A stretch of 64,000 bases of DNA from JAJPXC01 sp964520525 (lineage in GTDB: Bacteria; Bacteroidota; Bacteroidia; Bacteroidales; Muribaculaceae), in assembly GCA_964520525.1 (NCBI GenBank), contig CAZFNR010000002.1, forward strand, positions 62,001-126,000, given 5' to 3'. Positions within the stretch are counted from its first letter, which is position 1; each line of letters starts with the position of its first letter. The notes beneath the pieces are model-generated. The model was not told the origin of the DNA and made no database searches. It saw only the letters and a program-made list of their open reading frames with translations. Position numbers and translations under genes: made by a program. Shown here piece after piece: positions 34,672 through 43,155 of the stretch.

Positions 34672-35808
34672 ATGAACGAGCGTATTTTGCTGTCGGTGTC
34701 CCACATGGGAGGCAGCGAGAGAGAATGGGTTGAAAAAGCATTCCGGACTAATTGGATTGTACCGTTAGGCCCAAACGTTGATGAATTTGAGCACCGCTTG
34801 GAGAACTACTTGGGCGCACCCAACGTGGTTGCACTAAGCGCGGGGACCGCTGCCATTCATCTCGGTCTCGTCATGCTCGGTGTAAAAGCCGGCGACGAGG
34901 TTATATGCCAATCTTTCACCTTTTCCGCGAGCGCCAATCCGATATGCTACCAAGGCGCACAACCCGTTTTCGTCGACAGCGAGCCCGACACTTGGAATAT
35001 GGATCCCGTTTTACTCGAAAAAGCCATCATCGACCGTAAAAAAGTCACCGGCCGATACCCCAAAGCCATCATTCCGGTCTACCTTTATGGTATGCCCGCC
35101 AAAATTGATGAAATTCTATCCATTGCCGCTAAATACGACATTCCCGTGCTCGAAGACGCTGCCGAGGCCTTAGGATCGGAATACAACGGCAAAATGTGCG
35201 GCACTCATGGGCGCTACGGTGCGTTAAGTTTCAACGGCAATAAAATAATAACCACATCAGGAGGAGGAGCACTGATTTGCCCTGACGAAGAATCAGCCAA
35301 ACGAGTAAAATTCTATGCCACCCAAGCGCGTGAAAATCGTCCATACTACTACCACGAACATATCGGCTACAATTATCGCATGAGCAATGTCTCGGCTGGA
35401 ATTGGCTGCGGACAGATGGATGTTATCAAAGACCATGTGGCGCGTCGACGGCAGATTCATGATATATACCGCACACGGTTAGCCGACATCGAGTCCCTCA
35501 GTGTTCACGACAATCCGTCAGTCAACTTTGACTCCAACTTCTGGCTCACTACCGTTCTACTTTCCGATGATTCGGCGGTTACCGCCGATGAGCTAAGGCT
35601 CGCTCTCGAAGCGGAAAACATTGAGTCGCGATTGCTTTGGCGGCCTATGCATATGCAACCGATATACACCGACGCCCCATACTACGGCAATAATGTCGCA
35701 GAAGACCTTTTCAACCGCGGGCTTTGTCTCCCGAGCGGGTCATCCCTGACCGACAACCAGATTGAACGCGTTTGTGATATTATACACAAAACTTTAGGGA
35801 AAGCATAG
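34672..35808 (+). CDS. DegT/DnrJ/EryC1/StrS sugar aminotransferase
   Basis: A 378-residue fold-type I PLP aminotransferase acting on nucleotide-linked keto sugars. N-terminus RILLSVSHMGG and TNWIVPLGPNVDEFE resemble PglE-type UDP-4-keto aminotransferases. The PLP Lys is K191 in SFNGNKIITTSGGGA, with PLP-ring contacts in EDAAEALGSEY. Two substrates are plausible: a UDP-4-keto-6-deoxy sugar, whose 4,6-dehydratase is not in the window, or the GDP-4-keto-6-deoxymannose made by Gmd two genes downstream, which would give GDP-perosamine. The sequence style favours the PglE group. Confidence 0.88.
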   Translation: MNERILLSVSHMGGSEREWVEKAFRTNWIVPLGPNVDEFEHRLENYLGAPNVVALSAGTAAIHLGLVMLGVKAGDEVICQSFTFSASANPICYQGAQPVFVDSEPDTWNMDPVLLEKAIIDRKKVTGRYPKAIIPVYLYGMPAKIDEILSIAAKYDIPVLEDAAEALGSEYNGKMCGTHGRYGALSFNGNKIITTSGGGALICPDEESAKRVKFYATQARENRPYYYHEHIGYNYRMSNVSAGIGCGQMDVIKDHVARRRQIHDIYRTRLADIESLSVHDNPSVNFDSNFWLTTVLLSDDSAVTADELRLALEAENIESRLLWRPMHMQPIYTDAPYYGNNVAEDLFNRGLCLPSGSSLTDNQIERVCDIIHKTLGKA

Positions 35809-35837
35809 CTCCATCCGAATCTTCGCATCGTAACAAA

Positions 35838-36503
35838 ATGAAACTTATCGCATTTGACCTTGATGACACATTGTTCTGTGAGCAAGAATTCGTTCAATCG
35901 TCATGGCGATATATCGCAAAGAGCCTTAACGCAAAATACGGGCTTCCTTATTCTGCCATGATTGAAAAAATGACAAATGCCCATAATGCGTTCGACGCCC
36001 TTGACACATATCTGAAAGACAACCTCAACCTCTCAAAAAGAGAAGGAATCGAGTGGATGATAACGGCCTATCGCAATCACAAACCGGATATAAATTTGAC
36101 AGACGAAGTCGTGAATCTACTGAAAAAGCTTGTTGACTCAGATCACACTATCGCAATAGTTACCGACGGGCGGTCAACCACTCAGCGTAACAAGATTTAC
36201 AGTTTGGGACTCGACCGCTATGTTGCCGCCGATAAGATACTTATTTCTCAAGAAATTGGCGGTGACAAATTATCCGGGATTCCGTTCAGGATGCTTGACC
36301 GATTAGAACCGACATTCAAGTGCTATGTGGGCGACAACCCCGCCAAAGATTTTTATTGGCCAAACAAACTTGGATGGGACACAATCATGTTGCTTGATTC
36401 CGGGAAAAACATACATCCCCAAATATTGTCTGACAACAAACCCGACTACAATCCTCAAAAAATCATCCACAGACTTTCTCAATTAACCGACATATTGAAA
36501 TGA
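35838..36503 (+). CDS. HAD family hydrolase
   Basis: A 221-residue haloacid-dehalogenase-type phosphatase. Motif I is FDLDDTLF (nucleophile Asp9), motif II VTDGRST, motif III Lys in the AADKILIS region and motif IV VGDNPAKDF. The helical cap lies between motifs I and II. Its position between a sugar aminotransferase and gmd, with an ATGA overlap to gmd, suggests a sugar-phosphate substrate in the same nucleotide-sugar supply. No specific substrate can be named. Confidence 0.85.
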   Translation: MKLIAFDLDDTLFCEQEFVQSSWRYIAKSLNAKYGLPYSAMIEKMTNAHNAFDALDTYLKDNLNLSKREGIEWMITAYRNHKPDINLTDEVVNLLKKLVDSDHTIAIVTDGRSTTQRNKIYSLGLDRYVAADKILISQEIGGDKLSGIPFRMLDRLEPTFKCYVGDNPAKDFYWPNKLGWDTIMLLDSGKNIHPQILSDNKPDYNPQKIIHRLSQLTDILK

Positions 36504-37576
36504 CATCAGAAAAAAAACAACCGATAGCGCTAATCACCGGCATCACCGGACAAGACGGTTCTTATCTTGCCGAATTCCTTCTCGAAAAAGGATACCAAGT
36601 CCACGGAATCATGCGACGAAGCTCTTCGTTCAATACCGAACGAATCGAGCATTTGTATCTCGACGAGTGGGTTCGTGACATGAAGCGCCAACGCTTAATC
36701 AATCTGCACTACGGTGACATGACCGACTCCAGTTCACTGATTAGAATAATCCAGGAAGTACAACCCGATGAGATTTACAACCTCGCGGCCCAAAGCCATG
36801 TCAAAGTATCATTCGATGTTCCGGAATACACAGCCGACACCGATGCCATAGGCACGCTCAGGTTACTCGAAGCCATACGGATACTCGGTCGCGACAAAGT
36901 GACTAGAATCTACCAAGCAAGCACATCAGAGCTATATGGCGATGTCAGAGAAGTCCCTCAAAGCGAAACCACCCCATTCTATCCTCGCAGTCCTTATGCG
37001 GTTGCTAAACTATATGGTTATTGGATTACTAAAAACTATAGAGAGAGCTATGGGATGTTCGCATCTAACGGGATTCTGTTTAATCACGAGAGTGAACGGC
37101 GCGGGGAAACTTTCGTCACGCGAAAAATCACTTTAGCCGCCGCCAGAATCGCCGCCGGGCTTCAAGACAAATTATATCTCGGCAATCTTGACGCACGCCG
37201 TGATTGGGGTTACGCGCCTGACTATGTAGAGTGTATGTGGCTCATCCTTCAACAACCCGAGCCCGACGATTTCGTGATAGCCACAGGCGAATACCACTCG
37301 GTAAGGGAATTCACAACTCTCGCTTTTAAGCGCGCCGGGATTAATCTGCGATGGGAGGGAGAAGGTGTCGACGAATGTGGCATAGACATATCCTCAGGCA
37401 AAACCCTTGTCGAAGTCTCACCGCGATATTTCAGACCTGCCGAGGTCGAGCAACTACTTGGCAATCCGGCTAAAGCCCGAGAGAAATTAGGCTGGAATCC
37501 GCAAAAAACATCTTTTGAACAGCTTGTCAATTTAATGGTTGACAGCGATATGCGATTGGTAAATTCGAGACGATGA
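36500..37576 (+). CDS. gmd: GDP-mannose 4,6-dehydratase
   Basis: A 358-residue short-chain dehydrogenase-type enzyme converting GDP-mannose to GDP-4-keto-6-deoxymannose. It shows ALITGITGQDGSYLAEFLLE (NADP Rossmann loop), HGIMRRSSSFNTERIEHLY, YQASTSELYG (active Thr/Ser, Glu) and the catalytic Tyr-Lys pair in YPRSPYAVAKLYGYW. NHESERRGETFVTRKI is diagnostic of GMD. Overlaps HAD and fcl by ATGA on both sides. GDP-mannose must be supplied from outside the window. Confidence 0.97.
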   Translation: MTSEKKQPIALITGITGQDGSYLAEFLLEKGYQVHGIMRRSSSFNTERIEHLYLDEWVRDMKRQRLINLHYGDMTDSSSLIRIIQEVQPDEIYNLAAQSHVKVSFDVPEYTADTDAIGTLRLLEAIRILGRDKVTRIYQASTSELYGDVREVPQSETTPFYPRSPYAVAKLYGYWITKNYRESYGMFASNGILFNHESERRGETFVTRKITLAAARIAAGLQDKLYLGNLDARRDWGYAPDYVECMWLILQQPEPDDFVIATGEYHSVREFTTLAFKRAGINLRWEGEGVDECGIDISSGKTLVEVSPRYFRPAEVEQLLGNPAKAREKLGWNPQKTSFEQLVNLMVDSDMRLVNSRR

Positions 37577-38649
37577 TTAGCAAAGACACCAAGATATATA
37601 TTGCCGGACACCGAGGGCTCGTCGGGTCGGCGATATGGAACAATCTGCAAAAGCGTGGCTACAACAACCTTGTTGGGCGCACCCATTCCGAGCTTGACCT
37701 GCTCGACCCTTTGGCAGTGAAAAACTTTTTTGACAGAGAAGAGCCCGAAATGGTCGTACTCGCCGCAGCGCACGTCGGCGGAATAATGGCCAACTCTATA
37801 TATCGCGCTGATTTCATCTATCAAAACCTGCAAATTCAACAGAATGTCATCGGCGAAAGCTTCAGACATGGCGTAAAAAAATTACTTTTCCTGGGTAGCA
37901 CCTGCATTTATCCCCGCGACGCCAATCAACCCATAAAAGAAGACGCATTGCTCACATCCCCGCTTGAATACACCAATGAACCATATGCAATCGCCAAAAT
38001 CGCAGGGTTGAAAATGTGCGAAAGTTTTAATTTGCAATACGGCACCGATTACATTGCCGTCATGCCAACCAATCTCTATGGCCCGCATGATAATTTCCAT
38101 CTGCAAAACAGCCACGTCCTGCCTGCGATGATAAGAAAAATGCACCTCGCCAAGCTTTTACGCTCCGGAGATTGGAACGCACTGCGCCATGACCTGAATT
38201 TGCGCCCTCTTAACAATGTCAACGGCGACTCTGACATTGACGCGATTGTCGATGCTCTAAATAATTATGGCATCACATCTGAATCTCTCAGACTATGGGG
38301 CTCAGGGAAGCCGTTAAGGGAATTCCTATGGAGCGAGGATATGGCCGACGCATCGGTCCACATACTCCTTAATGTCTCATTCGATGACCTACGCGGCAGT
38401 AATCCCGAGATAAGAAACTGTCACATAAACATCGGCACAGGCAAAGAACTGACAATAGCCCAACTCGCCGAAAAGATACGTCAAACGGTCGGTTTTGACG
38501 GGACTATACTATGGGATTCATCCAAGCCCGACGGTACCATGCGAAAACTTTGCGATGTATCGAAACTCCGTTCGCTCGGATGGCGGCACAGCGTTGAAAT
38601 TGACGATGGCATCAAGCAGCTTTATCGTTGGTACATATCAGAACAATGA
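37573..38649 (+). CDS. fcl: GDP-L-fucose synthase
   Basis: A 358-residue epimerase-reductase finishing GDP-L-fucose from the Gmd product. It has the Rossmann motif IYIAGHRGLVGSAIW, LGSTCIYP, and the catalytic YxxxK in EPYAIAKIAGLKMCE. The family-specific stretch PTNLYGPHDNFHLQNSHVLP is followed by REFLWSEDMADASV. It is somewhat longer than the E. coli enzyme (321) owing to an insertion around residues 205-240. Fucose is therefore a likely component of the glycan. Confidence 0.96.
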   Translation: MISKDTKIYIAGHRGLVGSAIWNNLQKRGYNNLVGRTHSELDLLDPLAVKNFFDREEPEMVVLAAAHVGGIMANSIYRADFIYQNLQIQQNVIGESFRHGVKKLLFLGSTCIYPRDANQPIKEDALLTSPLEYTNEPYAIAKIAGLKMCESFNLQYGTDYIAVMPTNLYGPHDNFHLQNSHVLPAMIRKMHLAKLLRSGDWNALRHDLNLRPLNNVNGDSDIDAIVDALNNYGITSESLRLWGSGKPLREFLWSEDMADASVHILLNVSFDDLRGSNPEIRNCHINIGTGKELTIAQLAEKIRQTVGFDGTILWDSSKPDGTMRKLCDVSKLRSLGWRHSVEIDDGIKQLYRWYISEQ

Positions 38650-39665
38650 CATCTGTAATGCAATCCAATCTCATGTCACTTATTTGCGCCACCATGCCCT
38701 GGTATACAATGAATTGGTTAATATACCTACTAATTACCGTAATACTGTTTGCGGCAGAACTGACATATTTGCCAATCGCCAAGCGACTGCGCGTCGGAGA
38801 CAAAGTGACACCGCGCTCTTCTCACAATTCTTATCATATCACCGGCGGTGGATTCATCTTTTGGTTCGCCGCCATTATATTCGACATCTTTTTCGGAACG
38901 CAACTACCCGCCGAGTTCCATTTCATGCTTATCGGAGCCACGTTGCTTGCCATTGTCAGTTTCACTGACGATATGATTGACCTCTCTCCCGGACTCAGGT
39001 TATTGGTACAGATTATTGTAGTCGCGGTGACATTCCATGGATTCTTCATCAACGGATATTACGACATTTTTCTTCTGACATTGATTTGCGGCGTTGGGTT
39101 TATTAACGCTTTCAACTTCATGGATGGGATAAATGGATTGATGTCAGTTTACTCATTGGTCACACTTGGCACACTGCTCTATTGCTTCGCGCTACTTCCA
39201 CCCGTGTCATGCGCTCCAAAATCTTTTATCATAACCTTGGCTATAAGCGTTGCGGTGTTCACCGTTTTCAATTTCAGAAAAAAGGCGATTTGCTTCGCAG
39301 GCGATGTAGGCTCAATCGTCATGGGATTTTTCATCACCTACCTCATGGTTCAGCTCATCTCTTTTACCGCAGACGCATCATACATCGTGTTTCTTATAGT
39401 CTATGCGGTCGATGCCGTATATACGATTTTCCAACGACTGTTTATGGGCGAGAACATTCTAATGCCCCATCGACATCATCTTTATCAAATCATTGCCAAC
39501 ACATGGGGAAAACCACATAGAGCCATAGCATTAGCTTACGCAGGCGTGCAACTGACCATAAACATCATTTATTTCATCATACCCGAAAGTCAAAAATGGA
39601 CATATGCCATCATTTTGTTAGCAATGCTGACAGCGGCATACTTCATCCTTAAACGTCGGCACTGA
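38646..39665 (+). CDS. MraY/WecA-type lipid-linked sugar-1-phosphate transferase (initiating enzyme)
   Basis: An integral membrane enzyme of up to 339 residues with about ten helices. It should transfer a HexNAc- or deoxyamino-sugar-1-phosphate to undecaprenyl phosphate, starting the repeat unit. PNPT-family motifs: SFTDDMIDLSPGLRLL (DD of the metal site), NAFNFMDGINGLMS, CFAGDVGSIVMGF and the histidine loop PHRHHLYQ. The ATG at 38646 overlaps the fcl stop as ATGA and is chosen on operon style. A later ATG at 38709 (MNWLIYLL) fits the family N-terminus equally well. In Bacteroidales capsule loci the initiating transferase is often the last gene, as here. Confidence 0.9.
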   Translation: MTSVMQSNLMSLICATMPWYTMNWLIYLLITVILFAAELTYLPIAKRLRVGDKVTPRSSHNSYHITGGGFIFWFAAIIFDIFFGTQLPAEFHFMLIGATLLAIVSFTDDMIDLSPGLRLLVQIIVVAVTFHGFFINGYYDIFLLTLICGVGFINAFNFMDGINGLMSVYSLVTLGTLLYCFALLPPVSCAPKSFIITLAISVAVFTVFNFRKKAICFAGDVGSIVMGFFITYLMVQLISFTADASYIVFLIVYAVDAVYTIFQRLFMGENILMPHRHHLYQIIANTWGKPHRAIALAYAGVQLTINIIYFIIPESQKWTYAIILLAMLTAAYFILKRRH

Positions 39666-39679
39666 CAACGTATATAAAT

Positions 39680-39732
39680 AAATCAATAAGAGGAGAAGCG
39701 GCAGATTTTGCCGCTTCTCCTCTTATTGATTT
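39680..39732. terminator. 24-bp perfect hairpin between the polysaccharide operon and rpmH
   Basis: 39680-39703 pairs completely with 39709-39732 around a 5-base loop; the arms end in AAAT/ATTT. It lies 14 bases after the operon's last stop and 18 bases after the convergent rpmH stop, so it serves both directions. Confidence 0.88.
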
Positions 39733-39750
39733 AAGCTCGATTACTTTTGA

Positions 39751-39906
39751 TTATTTGCTGGCGATTTCGCTTGAAACTGTCAAACGCACACGGCCTTTTG
39801 CACGGCGGCGAGAAAGGATTTTGCGTCCGTCACGGGTAGACATTCTTTCACGGAATCCATGCTTATTAACTCTTTTTCTGTTAGAAGGTTGGAATGTTCT
39901 TTTCAT
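39751..39906 (-). CDS. rpmH: Ribosomal protein bL34
   Basis: A 51-residue basic protein, MKRTFQPSNRKRVNKHG followed by FRERMSTRDGRKILSRRRAKGR in two adjoining stretches, the classic L34 sequence, of the 50S subunit. The C-terminus is RLTVSSEIASK. It is short enough to be missed by simple ORF length cut-offs, but every L34 hallmark is present. It has its own near-perfect promoter and shares a hairpin terminator with the polysaccharide operon. It is not next to dnaA or rnpA as in many other phyla. Confidence 0.97.
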   Translation of the reverse strand: MKRTFQPSNRKRVNKHGFRERMSTRDGRKILSRRRAKGRVRLTVSSEIASK

Positions 39907-39952
39907 CGCAGTAGTATATTTTTCGTTTTTATTATTCTCGCAATTCAGCGTG

Positions 39953-39984
39953 CAAATTTAGTCAATTATTTTCAGATATACAAA
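39953..39984 (-). promoter_or_regulatory. Promoter of rpmH
   Basis: On the minus strand, TTTG (39984-39981) and TAAATTTG (39960-39953) are separated by 20 bases, a full -33/-7 match suited to a strongly expressed ribosomal protein gene. The -7 box is 46 bases before the ATG. Confidence 0.75.
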
Positions 39985-39999
39985 AGATTTTCAACACTT

Positions 40000-41130
40000 T
40001 TATCCGACAAGAACCGCCCCTATGCCGGGACGATTGGGAATCGTCACCCTTCCATCAACGATTTTCATACCATCAAATATGTCATTTGAAATGAGGAGAT
40101 TTCCATCGAGGTCGGCCCAATCGGCCAACGGAGCGAGTTGCGAGGCCGCTGATATAGCGCACGACGTCTCTGTCATACACCCGAGCATAACCTTCATTCC
40201 AAGCCCGCGAGCGAGCACAGCCATTTTATAAGCCTCATGCAGTCCTGTCGACTTCATGAGTTTGATATTTATAGCATCATATGCCTGAGCGGCACGGGAC
40301 ACGTCGGGCAACCGCTGAAGAAACTCATCGGCAACTATCGGTAACGGGCTCCGCTCTCTTAACCATGCCGTGTCGTCTATGCGCTCTTTGGGCAACGGCT
40401 GCTCCACGAATAAGCAGTTACGTTCAGCGAGCCAATGACACATTTCAAGAGCGCGTTCACGGTCATCCCATCCCTGATTCGCGTCAACGCATATCGGTCT
40501 GTCAGTCTTCGACCTGATAACCTCTACGAGGTCTTTATCATTATCAAGCCCCATTTTGACTTTCAAAACCTTATAGGGTTCCGCTTCGTCGACTTTCTTC
40601 CTCACCACCTCTGCCGTGTCTATCCCGATGGTAAAAGATGTGCATGGTGCTTTTCCCGGGTCAAGCCCCCATATTTTGTACCATGGTTGCCCCATTATTT
40701 TCCCGAGCAAATCATGCAACGCGATATCAACCGATGCCTTTGCCGCCCTGTTATCCGCAGCTACCGAATCCATATATTCATGAATATCCTCTATGCGGAA
40801 CGGGTCGCTGAATTGCCCGAGATTGAGTGACGACAGAAACTCTGTGACACTCTTGACGCTTTCGCCAAGATAAGGGGGCATGGAGGCCTCCCCATAACCT
40901 GTCAATCCATCATAATCAAGCCGTACAAGGACATCGGGGGTTGTGGTACGGCTCGACTTCGCCAAATTAAACGAATGCCGCAACTTTAGCTCATATGGCT
41001 CGAACGACAACGAAAGCCGTCCCGGCTTAGTCGTTTTCCTAACCGGCTCTCCATATGCCGAAAATGACACCGGCGATGCCAAAAACGCCGCGCCCAATAT
41101 ACCGCTTTTCAAAAAATTTCTTCTATCCAT
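40000..41130 (-). CDS. Dipeptide epimerase (enolase superfamily, L-Ala-D/L-Glu type), exported
   Basis: A 376-residue enolase-superfamily enzyme that epimerises muropeptide-derived L-Ala-D-Glu. The active site is complete: K190/K192 in VLKVKMG, metal ligands D216 (CVDANQG), E243 (FVEQPLP) and D268 (VADEF), and K290/K293 in INIKLMKS. The N-terminus MDRRNFLKSGILGAAFLASP is a twin-arginine-like signal, implying a periplasmic location, unlike cytoplasmic YcjG/YkfB. It lies 4 bases after an NlpC/P60 peptidase, which could release the dipeptide substrate from stem peptides. The two form a peptidoglycan-recycling pair known from other Bacteroidales. Confidence 0.9.
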   Translation of the reverse strand: MDRRNFLKSGILGAAFLASPVSFSAYGEPVRKTTKPGRLSLSFEPYELKLRHSFNLAKSSRTTTPDVLVRLDYDGLTGYGEASMPPYLGESVKSVTEFLSSLNLGQFSDPFRIEDIHEYMDSVAADNRAAKASVDIALHDLLGKIMGQPWYKIWGLDPGKAPCTSFTIGIDTAEVVRKKVDEAEPYKVLKVKMGLDNDKDLVEVIRSKTDRPICVDANQGWDDRERALEMCHWLAERNCLFVEQPLPKERIDDTAWLRERSPLPIVADEFLQRLPDVSRAAQAYDAINIKLMKSTGLHEAYKMAVLARGLGMKVMLGCMTETSCAISAASQLAPLADWADLDGNLLISNDIFDGMKIVDGRVTIPNRPGIGAVLVG

Positions 41131-41134
41131 AAAT

Positions 41135-42136
41135 TCACCTATTAAAGTACCACGGATGTAGTGCCGCTTGGATTATGCCATCGGAGCCAATGCAATCACT
41201 GATATTGACCGCCCAAAGATACGGGGTAGTCAAATAATGCGAACTCTTGGGGTCAATGCTGTTTCGTTTTACTCGTCCCGAAGAATGGACATACATACCA
41301 TCCTTGTCATATATCGCCACATGAGTGACCCGACGCGTCTCCGGATTCCCGAAAAACAAGAGGTCGCCGGCCCTTAACGATGCAGTGTCAGCCGGCTCTA
41401 TGCGACGCCCGGTTTTCGCCTGCTGATCCGCGTCACGCCTTATGATAATCCCATTGTTATAATATGCGATTCTCGACAGCCCTGAGCAATCGGCCGATTT
41501 GGTAGATGTACCACCCCAGAGATATGGCGACCCCTCCATAGCATAAGCCAAATCAAGAATGCGAACAGAATCAAACGGCCGGCCGGCCCATTCTTCAACA
41601 GGTGTCACCATCGACGCTGATATATAACCTTCGCGACCGTCGGGCAGCAAAACTTTTATGTATTCCATACCGGGAACAGCGACGCCTTCGACTATTGAGC
41701 CGTTGACAACTCCGCTCACCCGGCAGCGAGGGCATCCGGCTCCGGGCCATTGCTCGACATACGCCTCATCAAGCGATGTGACGACCCACCGACCGGCATC
41801 CCGCCAACGGTTCATTTCCTCAGCGGTTTTATGGGCAAGTGAATTATCTATAATCCATCCCTCATAGCCTTCGGGGGTTATAGCAAGCCACCAACTGCCG
41901 TCATTCTGTTTCAACTTGACCGGAGTCCCCATGACCACTTGCGAGGCAAGCTCCGACGAATGCCCTTTTGCCGACCTCATACAAGCCACCGGCACTTTCA
42001 CCAACGCCCAACTCTCCGTAGCGGCCATCGAGTCAACCGCCGCAGTTTGAGCGGCAATGCCGGCTAATGCGATGCCGCCTACGGTGACAAGCGTAATCAT
42101 GCGTCTGAGTATATTATTCAAACCTTTTTTCTCCAT
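41135..42136 (-). CDS. NlpC/P60 peptidoglycan hydrolase with SH3-like domains
   Basis: A 333-residue exported cysteine peptidase. A signal segment (MITLVTVGGIALAGIAAQ) is followed by two SH3b-like modules (VPVACMRSAKGHSSELASQ and GREGYISASMV regions). The NlpC/P60 domain has the catalytic Cys in SADCSGLSRIA and His in RVTHVAIYDKD, with a third polar residue near YVHSSGRV. Such enzymes cut gamma-D-Glu-diamino acid bonds with a free L-Ala, giving L-Ala-D-Glu, the substrate of the epimerase encoded next. The -7 candidate upstream (TATCTTTA) is imperfect. Confidence 0.9.
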   Translation of the reverse strand: MEKKGLNNILRRMITLVTVGGIALAGIAAQTAAVDSMAATESWALVKVPVACMRSAKGHSSELASQVVMGTPVKLKQNDGSWWLAITPEGYEGWIIDNSLAHKTAEEMNRWRDAGRWVVTSLDEAYVEQWPGAGCPRCRVSGVVNGSIVEGVAVPGMEYIKVLLPDGREGYISASMVTPVEEWAGRPFDSVRILDLAYAMEGSPYLWGGTSTKSADCSGLSRIAYYNNGIIIRRDADQQAKTGRRIEPADTASLRAGDLLFFGNPETRRVTHVAIYDKDGMYVHSSGRVKRNSIDPKSSHYLTTPYLWAVNISDCIGSDGIIQAALHPWYFNR

Positions 42137-42215
42137 AATCTAGGATAATATATGCCTATATATTTAAATGTGACTGTAAAGATAGTAAAAGATTATCGTT
42201 GTCATCATTCAACAG

Positions 42216-42257
42216 ATAAAAAATAGCGAGCCACCCCATATGGGATGCCCCGCTATC
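42216..42257 (-). terminator. Intrinsic terminator of the OmpA-like lipoprotein gene
   Basis: On the minus strand a stem starting GATAGCG and ending CGCTA, with inner CCC/GGG pairing around ATAT, is followed by six T. It lies 20 bases after the stop. Confidence 0.75.
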
Positions 42258-42276
42258 TATGTTTTATTGTAACTAA

Positions 42277-42978
42277 TTATCTCAACGTGCCGTTCTGAGC
42301 CTGCTCAATCATAGTTTTGTCAGCTGTAATGTAAATCTCCACACGACGGTTCTGGGCACGGCCCTCCGGAGTGTCATTTGAAGCCACATAATCAGCCATC
42401 GGAATACCCTGAGCCTTCAGACGCGAGGGTGAAACACCGCTATTCACGAGATAAGTCATCACAGCGTCAGCACGCTGATTCGACAACTTTTCATTGACTG
42501 CATATGAACCGGTATTATCGGTAAAGCCAAAGACTTGAACGTTAGTGTTGGGATTGTTTATCAATGAATTGGCAAAAGCCGTGAGGTCAGTTTTCGCATT
42601 CTGATTAAGGGTGTATTTACCTGTCGGGAAAAGGATGCCGCCCTCAAATGTAACTTTGATAGCCTGAAGACCATTCTGGTCCTTAACCTGCTCCACCTTA
42701 GCCTGCTCGGCAAGCTGACGCTGAAGCTCGGCAGCCTGTTTATCCATTTTGTTCCCTATGACCGCACCCGCGCCGGCACCTATCGCGCCGCCAAGCGCCG
42801 CTCCGATACCCGCACCTTTACCGCCGCCTAACAAAGCGCCAATACCCGCGCCTACCGCAGCGCCACCGCCGCCGCCGATTAATGCGCCTTTACCGGTGTT
42901 TGTCATCGACGAGCATCCCGATGAAATCATTATGCAACCCGCCATTAAGAAAGCTGATGCTATTTTCAAAATCTTCAT
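42277..42978 (-). CDS. OmpA family lipoprotein with glycine-zipper segment
   Basis: A 233-residue lipoprotein with lipobox MISSGC (Cys about 22). A long glycine-zipper stretch follows (GALIGGGGGAAVGAGIGALL and continuing GAGIGAALGGAIG), probably membrane-inserting. A short helical linker and the OmpA C-terminal peptidoglycan-binding domain come next, with GFTDNTGSYAVNEKLSNQRA and NRRVEIYI. It should tether the outer membrane to peptidoglycan. Similar to the YiaD group. Monocistronic with its own -7 box. Confidence 0.92.
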   Translation of the reverse strand: MKILKIASAFLMAGCIMISSGCSSMTNTGKGALIGGGGGAAVGAGIGALLGGGKGAGIGAALGGAIGAGAGAVIGNKMDKQAAELQRQLAEQAKVEQVKDQNGLQAIKVTFEGGILFPTGKYTLNQNAKTDLTAFANSLINNPNTNVQVFGFTDNTGSYAVNEKLSNQRADAVMTYLVNSGVSPSRLKAQGIPMADYVASNDTPEGRAQNRRVEIYITADKTMIEQAQNGTLR

Positions 42979-43012
42979 AAATCAACAGTTTTAGTTAGAT
43001 AAATATTTATTG

Positions 43013-43020
43013 CAAAGGTA
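43013..43020 (-). promoter_or_regulatory. Promoter -7 box of the OmpA-like gene
   Basis: TACCTTTG on the minus strand, with a TTG at 43041-43039 as possible -33 (18-base spacer). The leader is about 30 bases. Confidence 0.6.
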
Positions 43021-43125
43021 GCGAAAATATTTATATCTCAAGCCTTCTTGCGTATTTCACCACCGTCATGCAATAAATACAAATAATTCCGACCATTTGT
43101 TTCCGCTTGATTGGGAAAAATTCGC

Positions 43126-43133
43126 TAAGTTTG
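43126..43133 (+). promoter_or_regulatory. Promoter -7 box of the EamA transporter
   Basis: TAAGTTTG, 22 bases before the ATG, with TTG at 43107-43109 as a loose -33 candidate. Confidence 0.6.
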
Positions 43134-43155
43134 CACTACCAATTTTGCATTTTTT

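Noticed and set aside
39755..39961. 68-residue plus-strand frame opposite rpmH
   Set aside because: The minus strand encodes an unmistakable bL34 with its own promoter; the plus frame is a shadow.
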